Below, in pieces: positions 1-5,590 of a DNA stretch of 6,912 nucleotides. The first letter of the stretch is position 1. Each line of letters starts with the position of its first letter. Where the stretch lies: assembly GCA_943324165.2 (NCBI GenBank), contig CALPKO020000070.1, positions 1-6,912 on the forward strand, read 5' to 3'. Under the pieces are notes generated by a model. It saw nothing but the letters and a program-made list of their open reading frames with translations, was not told where the DNA came from and made no database searches. Made by a program: the position numbers and the translations under genes. This DNA comes from Bdellovibrio sp. ZAP7 (GTDB lineage: Bacteria; Bacteroidota; Bacteroidia; Flavobacteriales; Flavobacteriaceae).

Positions 1-927
1 CCAAATACGGAATTCATCAAGTGTCATCTTGCACGAAAAATTAATCCCATCAGCATAGGATGCATAGGTACCTATTTGCAATTGCGAATTGGCAGGAATG
101 GCTAAATTGGTTGCAAAAGTAATGGTTTCTACTAGCACACCGTTAATGTAGATAGCTGTAGTTTTACTTGATCCAGTATAGACCAGTGCCACATGGGTCA
201 ACACGTTTGGCGTAAGTGCAGCGGTTGTAGCGGTTATATCATTACCTGCACCGATATGATGAATCTTTAATTTTCCAGTTTCTCCATTATACCCTATTAC
301 TTCCAACGCATTTGACACACCTGCTGTACCATACCAAGCTAACCAGCGATCTCCGGTTTGACCTCCTTTGTATAGAACATTAAATTCAATGGTATGGTCG
401 GCATTGCCCGTAAACGGACTAGCACTGGATGGTGTGTTAATAAAATCATTGCTGCCATCAAAATCTAGAGCATTCCCTGAGGAAATACCCCCGTTCAACA
501 CCACAGAACCGCCACTACAAAAAGTAGTTGAGCCACCTGCGGTGATTATTGGATTAGTTGGCAACGCATTTACCGTAATATTGGTAACGTTTGTCGACCC
601 AGTAATAACCAGTGCGCTGCTCACTACTCTAATACGATATCCTGATCCCTGTGCCGTAGCGGTAGGAATTGTAGCCGTTATGGTTCCTGCTGCGGTACTG
701 CTAAGGGTGCCAATAGCAACCGGACTAGTAAATGAACCGGCACTGCTACTAAGCTGTGCCGTAAATACATTGCCGGCAGTAAAACTACCCGTAATGGTAT
801 AGGGCACACTGATGGTGGCACCTGCACATAATGTGGTTGGACTTACCTCACCTGTCGTGATGGTTTGTGCTTGCAGGTTTGCAGCAAAGAAAAAGGCAAG
901 GGCAAGAAGGAGTTGAAGTTTTTTCAT
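1..927 (-). CDS. Secreted Ig-like/LamG-domain surface protein, C-terminus cut by the window edge
   Basis: An open frame of 309 codons with no stop runs from an ATG at 927 to base 1, so the C-terminal part lies outside the window. Residues 1-20 are a signal peptide (MKKLQLLLALAFFFAANLQA, then Gln21). Residues about 22-120 form a Thr/Ser/Gly-rich beta module of the kind seen repeatedly in flavobacterial surface proteins, including a segment reading SGYRIRVVSS. Residues about 124-144 look like the start of a second Ig-like unit (AGGSTTFCSGGSVVL). Residues about 152-309 are a LamG/concanavalin A-like fold: it opens with ALDFDGSNDFI, has the strand HVALVYTGSSKTTAIYINGV, and ends with the typical LDEFRIW. 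LamG domains generally bind glycans or proteins; no ligand can be named here. Family knowledge suggests export by the type IX system, but the sorting domain would be in the missing part. It lies 25 bp after the DUF4907 gene, probably cotranscribed. G+C is higher than in pgk. Confidence 0.88.
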   Translation of the reverse strand, partial: MKKLQLLLALAFFFAANLQAQTITTGEVSPTTLCAGATISVPYTITGSFTAGNVFTAQLSSSAGSFTSPVAIGTLSSTAAGTITATIPTATAQGSGYRIRVVSSALVITGSTNVTNITVNALPTNPIITAGGSTTFCSGGSVVLNGGISSGNALDFDGSNDFINTPSSASPFTGNADHTIEFNVLYKGGQTGDRWLAWYGTAGVSNALEVIGYNGETGKLKIHHIGAGNDITATTAALTPNVLTHVALVYTGSSKTTAIYINGVLVETITFATNLAIPANSQLQIGTYASYADGINFSCKMTLDEFRIW

Positions 928-952
928 GATAACTATTTTATAGATTAGGATT

Positions 953-1348
953 TTATAATACGTTTAATTTTTTCAGTTCTTCTGGTGTTACACTGGGTGG
1001 CATTTCGCCATTTTTTATTTTGGTGATGATGAGCTTGGCTACTTTTTCGGCAGCGGCTTTGGTTTTAAATCCTTCGTTGCCGGGCAAACCGGGTTTGCTG
1101 GGTTGGTGTATGAGTATTTTGCCAGAGGCAAGCACATCATAACCAAAAGTGTTGTTGGCCGCCGGGATGATTTTGTATGTCAGTTGGGTATTCGCAAACT
1201 GGGAAGCGGCAGGAAATTGCACCTCGGATTTGGGAGCCATTTTTGAAACTTTTGCTGACTGCTGCGGTTTATTCTGATTGGAGGTTTGGCTCCATAATTT
1301 TGGAACAAAAGCCAAGCAAACGATTATGGTGAAAAGTAAATTTTTCAT
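953..1348 (-). CDS. Small exported DUF4907 protein
   Basis: This is a 131-residue protein. I chose the ATG at 1348 because it opens a clean signal peptide (MKNLLFTIIVCLAFVPKLWS, likely cleaved before Gln21). The frame extends upstream to an ATG at 1423, but those 25 extra residues are a Phe/Cys-rich stretch that would bury the signal peptide. A Gln/Lys/Ser-rich linker (about 21-50) precedes the conserved core at about 59-131. That core has FGYDVLASGKILIHQP, then PGNEGFKTKAAAEKVAKLI, then GEMPPSVTPEELKKLNVL at the extreme C-terminus, which I recognise as the DUF4907 pattern common in Bacteroidota. The biochemical function of the family is unknown to me; no catalytic motif is visible. The protein should be periplasmic or surface-exposed. 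The next gene, encoding an exported LamG protein, starts 25 bp downstream, so an operon and a shared surface role are plausible. No ribosome-binding site is visible; instead a hairpin touches the start codon. Confidence 0.85.
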   Translation of the reverse strand: MKNLLFTIIVCLAFVPKLWSQTSNQNKPQQSAKVSKMAPKSEVQFPAASQFANTQLTYKIIPAANNTFGYDVLASGKILIHQPSKPGLPGNEGFKTKAAAEKVAKLIITKIKNGEMPPSVTPEELKKLNVL

Positions 1349-1368
1349 GTGGTTTGGAACAAACCCAC
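1349..1368 (-). promoter_or_regulatory. Hairpin abutting the DUF4907 start codon
   Basis: Read on the minus strand, the 20 bases directly before the ATG at 1348 can fold into an 8-bp stem: GTGG pairs with CCAC and TTTG with CAAA, with one bulged G and a TTC loop. The last base of the stem touches the A of the start codon, so if folded it would cover the place where a ribosome normally binds. This could limit translation, or the true start could be elsewhere. A functional role is inferred only. Confidence 0.4.
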
Positions 1369-1410
1369 AAAAAAAATAAAAATGAATTAAATTGAGGTAA
1401 AAAAAGCCAC

Positions 1411-1444
1411 AACCTTCTTTCATTTTTAAAAATGAAAGGAAGTT
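1411..1444. repeat. 34-bp imperfect palindrome with a perfect 22-bp core
   Basis: Bases 1417-1438 are a perfect 22-bp palindrome with no spacer (each arm CTTTCATTTTT or its complement). Symmetry continues outward to 1411-1444 with only two imperfect positions. It lies between the AraC-type gene and the DUF4907 gene, about 63 bp before the DUF4907 ATG. It could be a binding site for a dimeric regulator or an AT-rich cruciform. It is a weak terminator candidate because the T-run on the minus strand (1400s) follows only after a gap of about ten bases. Confidence 0.5.
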
Positions 1445-1465
1445 TTAGCAATAAATCATAGCGTA

Positions 1466-1495
1466 ATTGGCTTCCAAAGCTTTCAGAAAGCCAAT
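1466..1495. repeat. 30-bp inverted repeat (10-bp stem, 10-base loop) downstream of the AraC-type gene
   Basis: The arms ATTGGCTT and AAGCCAAT are perfectly complementary, and a G-T and a C-G pair extend the stem to 10 bp; the loop contains AAAGCTTT. It lies about 140 bp past the stop codon of the AraC-type gene. It may be the transcript's 3' end or an operator for the DUF4907 unit. A uridine tract does not follow on either strand, so I do not call it an intrinsic terminator. Confidence 0.4.
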
Positions 1496-1633
1496 GAAAG
1501 CGCAATGCCTACGTCTTTTTAGTGATGGAGCGTTATAAAATATGGAGAAGAACATAATATTGTGCTTTTTGAGCATTGGTTACTGCCTTTTACATTTTTC
1601 CATCTGTCAACTGCTAGCTGTTTTTGGCCAATG

Positions 1634-2878
1634 TTAGGAAATACTTTCGAGGTAGTCACTCGGTGTTTTTCCGGTAACTTTTTTGAAGGAGCGAATAAAA
1701 GTAGAATAAGACTTAAATCCAACTTGTTCTCCAAACGCTTCAATTGTTAATGTGTTGATTTTGCCTTCATTCAAATTGCGAATCACATGTACTACCCGTA
1801 ACTGATTGCGCCAGTTAGAAAAAGATTCTTTTTTAATGTTGTTGAAATAATAAGTCAAATGGTGGGCCGGGATTCGTATTTCATCCGAAATTTTACTTAG
1901 CCCACAGTCCGATTGTAAATAGGTTTGCTGAGCGACGCTTTGCAGAAGGAGTTCCTCAATGTTGGTAACGTAATCAATAGAGAAAAGTTGTGGTTCAATT
2001 TTGCTACCGCTCGGTTTTTGATTAACCGCTGCATAAGAATCTATCTCCGAATCATCATTGTGATTTGAAGCTAGACCTGCAGGACTTGCTTCGTTTGAAT
2101 GTTTGTAAGCGTGGTCAAACGGCAAACCATACATAATATTCGGAAAAAACATAACCGTCATATTCATACCAACATAAATAATAGCAGCAAAAAGCAATGC
2201 CACGCTAGCTTTATTTAAGAAAACAGATTTATCATCATAAATCCACATGTTGGCCATCGCCACCGTAAAATTAAGGGTGATAATAGTAACAAGTCCAGTG
2301 AAAATAAAGAGCCAATTCCGAATCAGTCTGTATTGTGTGGTCCCAACGATTGGATTATTAGCTACTTTTTTATGGTGCCAAAGTAAATACCAAAGACTAA
2401 TCGCGTAGAAATAGGTCTGCACTACATTGAGCCCTTGATCTATTTTATGAGGAATAATTTTGTTGATATGAAACGCAGCCATATCCCAATTATTACTGTA
2501 AATGTTTTGGGCAATAGTAAGTTTATAATCCCAACTCGAAAAAAAATAAGGAACATACCCCACGACAGATATCGCAAAGAGAGCGAAATGCAAATAATCA
2601 ATTTTACCTAGTTTACTGTTGTCTTTTAAAATGCTTCTGACATAGAAAAATGCACAAGGACCAATTAAATAAAAGAAAGCATGGGTAGTAGTAAAAAAAG
2701 CAATCCTAAAAAGTGATTTGCCATAAAAAAAGTAAAAATTCTCCAGTAAATACAAGGCCGAAAAGAAAAGGAATCCAGCCAAATAACGGTTGGCACTAAG
2801 GTATCCTTTGTTATAAAACAAGACAACCAATGGCAAAAACATACCTGTTAAACAAATATAAGCAATTAACGAATCCAA
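1634..2878 (-). CDS. Membrane-embedded AraC-family transcriptional regulator
   Basis: The protein has 414 residues from a TTG at 2878. Seven hydrophobic segments fall at about residues 4-23, 31-52, 57-83, 95-116, 150-169, 188-212 and 223-250. A polar Ser/Asn/Asp-rich linker (about 255-305) follows. The C-terminus (about 307-412) is an AraC/HTH_18 domain with both helix-turn-helix units: LSKISDEIRIPAHHLTYYF, then the signature LTIEAFGEQVGFKSYSTFIR and SFKKVTGKTPSDYL. This architecture is known in Bacteroidota, and the inference is a sensor in the inner membrane that binds DNA on the cytoplasmic side. The signal is unknown. The start is uncertain: the frame is open to a TTG at 2968, but a promoter-like -7 box at 2900-2907 lies inside that extension. 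An ATG at 2842 would remove most of the first membrane segment. The TTG at 2878 keeps seven segments and lies downstream of the putative promoter. Targets may include the exported-protein genes downstream, but nothing in the sequence proves this. Confidence 0.88.
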   Translation of the reverse strand: MDSLIAYICLTGMFLPLVVLFYNKGYLSANRYLAGFLFFSALYLLENFYFFYGKSLFRIAFFTTTHAFFYLIGPCAFFYVRSILKDNSKLGKIDYLHFALFAISVVGYVPYFFSSWDYKLTIAQNIYSNNWDMAAFHINKIIPHKIDQGLNVVQTYFYAISLWYLLWHHKKVANNPIVGTTQYRLIRNWLFIFTGLVTIITLNFTVAMANMWIYDDKSVFLNKASVALLFAAIIYVGMNMTVMFFPNIMYGLPFDHAYKHSNEASPAGLASNHNDDSEIDSYAAVNQKPSGSKIEPQLFSIDYVTNIEELLLQSVAQQTYLQSDCGLSKISDEIRIPAHHLTYYFNNIKKESFSNWRNQLRVVHVIRNLNEGKINTLTIEAFGEQVGFKSYSTFIRSFKKVTGKTPSDYLESIS

Positions 2879-2899
2879 ATCTTGCTGGTTTTTGAGATG

Positions 2900-2930
2900 C
2901 AAACATAAGAAATATTTATTTGAACATAAA
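2900..2930 (-). promoter_or_regulatory. Putative promoter of the AraC-type gene
   Basis: On the minus strand, TATGTTTG (2907-2900) matches the Bacteroidota -7 consensus TAnnTTTG exactly. TTTA (2930-2927), 19 bases upstream, differs by one base from the -33 element TTTG. Transcription would begin near 2893, leaving about 15 bases before the TTG at 2878. This argues against translation from 2968. Confidence 0.45.
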
Positions 2931-2987
2931 ATTAGTATACTTGCTAAATAAATAGCGAAGATTATCAAACCCTATTTAAAAACAAAT

Positions 2988-3030
2988 AAAAAATCCCTCC
3001 AACTCATTTAAGAATTGATGGGACTTTTTT
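2988..3030. terminator. Bidirectional terminator-like hairpin
   Basis: The stem at 2994-3023 pairs TCCC with GGGA, then after an A-A mismatch continues for seven more pairs, two of them G-T wobbles on the minus-strand RNA. On the minus strand it is followed by TTTTTT (2993-2988), and on the plus strand by CTTTTTT (3024-3030), so it could stop transcription in either direction. It lies between the transglycosylase terminator and the AraC-type gene, where no protein-coding gene needs it. It may end an unannotated RNA or insulate the regulator's promoter. Confidence 0.6.
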
Positions 3031-3035
3031 CTCGT

Positions 3036-3133
3036 GAATTACGAATTAAAAATTAAAAATTACGAATTGGGAATTAGGAATTACAAACTTGAAACCTGAA
3101 ACTTCCAACTTCCGACCTAAAACCCAACAACCA
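3036..3133. repeat. Degenerate heptanucleotide tandem array, about 14 units
   Basis: The DNA reads in strict steps of seven. Units at 3036, 3043, 3050, 3057, 3064, 3071 and 3078 are GAATTAC, GAATTAA, AAATTAA, AAATTAC, GAATTGG, GAATTAG and GAATTAC. The phase then continues unbroken at 3085, 3092, 3099 and 3106 with AAACTTG, AAACCTG, AAACTTC and CAACTTC, and decays through CGACCTA, AAACCCA and ACAACCA to 3133. AA at positions 2-3 is kept in nearly all units. It contains no usable reading frame and lies just beside the bidirectional terminator. Confidence 0.85.
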
Positions 3134-3230
3134 ACTCAAAAAATCAGTCGAATTGATGACAATTTTCATTCAAAATTAATTACGCCCGACGGATATATTC
3201 TTTCACAAACAATAGCACCAAGCCAAATTT

Positions 3231-3265
3231 AAACAAAATGAGCCCGATGCAATACCGGGCTCATT
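3231..3265 (-). terminator. Intrinsic terminator of the transglycosylase gene
   Basis: A perfect 10-bp stem (AATGAGCCCG at 3237-3246 with CGGGCTCATT at 3256-3265) encloses a 9-base loop. On the minus strand it runs into a T-rich tail, TTTTGTTT (3238-3231). It lies 86 bp past the stop codon at 3352 and is by far the most GC-rich hairpin in the area. Confidence 0.85.
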
Positions 3266-3351
3266 ATTTTCAAAATTAATTATAAATTTGATGTGACTTT
3301 TAGGTCCTGTCTTCTTACTGTTATGATTTTTTTAAATCTAAACCTTTTCTA

Positions 3352-5376
3352 TTACCCGTTTATTTTTAATTTCATTCCTGGTTTCAAGTCATTTCCGCTG
3401 ATACCATTCCATTTTTTGATATCTGAGACTGTAATGCCAGGATATTTTTGTGCGATTTTAAACAGAGAATCTCCTTTTTTAACCAAATAATGACTGTTTT
3501 TTGAAGTTTTATCTTTCTTCTCACGGCTAGCAATTGCTGCGCTTGTTGGTTTGTTTTCTGCTTTCAAAATCAACAATTTTGCACCCAATACTAAATTATT
3601 ATTTTCTAATTGATTCCATTCTTGAATTTCCGCAATCGTAACACCGAGGTTTTTTGAAATTAGTGATAAGTTATCCCCTTTTTGAACGGTATAATAGATT
3701 TTGTTTTTTAAATCCGTATTTTCTTTTAAATCCGCAACCTCAGCATCAGCATTATTGATTTTTAATTTTGAATCCAATTTTACATTATTGTCTTGAATGT
3801 TGTTCCATGCTTTTAAATCACTAACTGAAACATTGTATTTTTTGGCAATTGAACTTAAATTATCTCCTGTTTGAACGGTATATTCTGTGGTAGAAGCAAT
3901 AGTTTCTGTTTTTGTGTCTTTATTGATTTTGACATCGTTCGTCACTTCAGTTTTAACCTCCTCTTTTACAGTCGATTTTTGCTCTTTTCTGTTATTTAAA
4001 GCAACTTCTTGTCTTTCGATGGTTACGATTTTAAGTTTCCTTCCCATCGGCGCTTTGTTGCTTTTTAAGCGGTTCCATTTTTTGATGTCAGAAACAGCAA
4101 CATTGTATTTATCTGCTATTTCACTCAAATTATCGCCTCGTTTAACGGTATGGAATTTGGTTCTGTTTTTTTGTACAAAAACCGTTTCTGCGCCAGCGGT
4201 TGAAGTAGTGTCTCTTTCAGACCGAGCTCTTTTTTTGTAAACAAATGGTCTTTCTCTGCGATCGTCTTCGTGTTTGACATAAGCATATACCTTGTCTTCA
4301 TTCGACACAAAAGCGGCAATTTTTGCCGTTGGCATTCTTAAATAGTGGTGTACATTTGGATAAAAAGGAACCACATTCATTTTATACGAAGGGTTTAACA
4401 ATTGTAATTGTGCCACGGGAATGTCTAATAAATCGGATATTTGCTTGAACGACATTTCTCTTTTTACCATAATGGTATCGGTTTCAAAATGTTTAATCAA
4501 CGCGCGATTGGGGATAATTCCGTGTTCTTTGTGGTATTCATAAATGTACATAGTAGCTAAAAAAGCAGGTACATAACCTTGTGTTTCTTGCGGAAGATTT
4601 TTTCTGATGTTCCAAAAATTTTGCTGTCCTCCAGAACGTCTAATTGCTTTTGCAACATTTCCTGCCCCAGAATTATAAGACGCCAAAACCAATTCCCAAT
4701 CACCAAAAATTTTGTACATATTGCTCATGTATTGTGCTGCGGCGCCACTTGCTTTCAACGGATCGCTGCGTTCATCTACATAAGAATCAACATTAAGATT
4801 GTATTGTTTCCCAGTTTGAAACATAAATTGCCAAAGTCCAGTAGCACCAACTCTAGAAACCGCTTTCGGATTCAATGCAGATTCTACCACCGCCAAATAT
4901 TTAATTTCTAACGGAACATTTTGTTTCGCCAACGCTTCTTCGAACATCGGAAAATAATATTCGGAAATAGCCATTAGCCGTTCAAAAGATTTTTTTCTAT
5001 TTTTTAAAAACGATTTGATTATGTTTTCTAAACCTTCGTTATATTCAATGTTAAAAGGCGATTTAGCGTCCATTGCTTTTAATCTAGATTTCAGCAAATC
5101 GGTAGATAATTCAAAATCAACCTTTTCGTCAATATTGATGTTCTTGATGTCTGATGCCAAATTATCATACAAATCTATATTGCTTAACTCTTTCATCCAC
5201 AAGCTATCTACGCAAGATGCCATCGCATCTTTCTTGAAGGTAGCTTTGATAGAATCTAAATAAGAAATTTTGAATTGTGGTTTAGCATAACTTTCTGCTG
5301 CAACAATCGTGTCTTGTGCAAAAGTAGTTCCGGCGATAAATAATAGAACGGGGAGGGCTATTTTTTTTAACTGCAT
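3352..5376 (-). CDS. Secreted MltD-like lytic transglycosylase with SLT and four LysM domains
   Basis: The protein has 674 residues from the ATG at 5376. That start gives a signal peptide (MQLKKIALPVLLFIAGTTFA, then Gln21); the frame extends 18 residues further to an ATG at 5430, which would mask it. The catalytic SLT domain spans about 132-290, with the expected catalytic Glu165 in LAVVESALNP, GATGLWQFM at 177-185 and SYNSGAGNV at 233-241. Enzymes of this family cleave the MurNAc-GlcNAc bond of peptidoglycan to give 1,6-anhydro ends. A degenerate LysM-like segment lies at about 308-350 (SFKQISDLLDIPVAQLQLLN). Four clear LysM repeats follow at about 407-451, 498-540, 561-604 and 629-673, each starting near KRGDNL, QTGDNL, QKGDNL or KKGDSL and separated by Lys/Thr/Glu-rich linkers. 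They should bind peptidoglycan GlcNAc. It probably acts in the periplasm, in wall turnover or division. The start is 214 bp after pgk, with its own promoter motif; a strong terminator follows. Confidence 0.95.
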   Translation of the reverse strand: MQLKKIALPVLLFIAGTTFAQDTIVAAESYAKPQFKISYLDSIKATFKKDAMASCVDSLWMKELSNIDLYDNLASDIKNINIDEKVDFELSTDLLKSRLKAMDAKSPFNIEYNEGLENIIKSFLKNRKKSFERLMAISEYYFPMFEEALAKQNVPLEIKYLAVVESALNPKAVSRVGATGLWQFMFQTGKQYNLNVDSYVDERSDPLKASGAAAQYMSNMYKIFGDWELVLASYNSGAGNVAKAIRRSGGQQNFWNIRKNLPQETQGYVPAFLATMYIYEYHKEHGIIPNRALIKHFETDTIMVKREMSFKQISDLLDIPVAQLQLLNPSYKMNVVPFYPNVHHYLRMPTAKIAAFVSNEDKVYAYVKHEDDRRERPFVYKKRARSERDTTSTAGAETVFVQKNRTKFHTVKRGDNLSEIADKYNVAVSDIKKWNRLKSNKAPMGRKLKIVTIERQEVALNNRKEQKSTVKEEVKTEVTNDVKINKDTKTETIASTTEYTVQTGDNLSSIAKKYNVSVSDLKAWNNIQDNNVKLDSKLKINNADAEVADLKENTDLKNKIYYTVQKGDNLSLISKNLGVTIAEIQEWNQLENNNLVLGAKLLILKAENKPTSAAIASREKKDKTSKNSHYLVKKGDSLFKIAQKYPGITVSDIKKWNGISGNDLKPGMKLKING

Positions 5377-5513
5377 ATTTATTTTATTTATGCTTTCTGT
5401 ATGCCAAATACCATACCACTTAGAAAACATTGTTTCGTCGAAAATTTTAAATAAAAAGCAACGATTTGAAGATTTTTATGTACAATATGTTATTTTTCAA
5501 ACCATTGAATATG

Positions 5514-5521
5514 CAAACATA
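5514..5521 (-). promoter_or_regulatory. Putative -7 box of the transglycosylase gene
   Basis: TATGTTTG on the minus strand matches the Bacteroidota -7 consensus TAnnTTTG exactly. It lies in the 214-bp gap after pgk and about 138 bp before the ATG at 5376, so the leader would be roughly 130 bases. No good TTTG -33 element is visible at the usual spacing. The surrounding 15 bases are identical to those at the AraC-type gene's putative promoter. Confidence 0.4.
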
Positions 5522-5590
5522 AGAATTATATAATGAAATCGTATAATCTTATAACTTAAAATTGTCCTAAATATTGTTAATTGTGCTTTT

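Larger units (their letters stand above)
2969..3351. other. 383-bp gene-free interval with two terminators, a heptamer array and a promoter-like motif
   Basis: No reading frame here has a protein-like composition or a recognisable domain. From right to left it holds the 3' tail of the transglycosylase gene, that gene's terminator (3231-3265), a perfect TAAATTTG -7 box on the minus strand (3231-3224), and a unique stretch (about 3134-3220). The 7-base-period array (3036-3133) and a second terminator-like hairpin (2988-3030) follow. The -7 box and the second hairpin could bound an RNA of roughly 230 bases; this is inference. Confidence 0.6.

Noticed and set aside
368..802. Plus-strand frame of 144 codons opposite the LamG gene
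   Set aside because: It is antisense to a frame with a signal peptide and clear domains; its hydrophobic, Val/Pro-rich composition is the mirror of the Thr/Gly/Asn-rich real protein.
1269..1505. Minus-strand frame of 78 codons overlapping the DUF4907 start
   Set aside because: It lies in a different frame from the recognised DUF4907 core, covers the palindromes and shows no domain or export signal.
1576..1633. Short inverted repeats just after the AraC-type gene stop (TTGGCCAA, GCTAGC)
   Set aside because: These are 6-8 bp self-complementary words with no loop and no T-run, within chance expectation.
3170..3282. Direct repeat TCAAAATTAATTA at 3170-3182 and 3270-3282, exactly 100 bp apart
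   Set aside because: The 13-mer consists almost only of A and T, and chance matches are common in this intergenic DNA; no further homology flanks the copies.
3293..3490. Plus-strand frame of 65 codons across the transglycosylase 3' end
   Set aside because: It is mostly antisense to the last LysM repeat and has no recognisable features.
3887..4240. Plus-strand frame of 117 codons inside the transglycosylase gene
   Set aside because: It is the complement of the LysM and linker-coding DNA, and its Leu/Ser/Phe-rich composition is expected from an antisense frame.
5522..5590. Possible pgk terminator
   Set aside because: Only weak AT-only pairings (for example ATTATA with TATAAT) are present, without a GC stem or a proper T-run.
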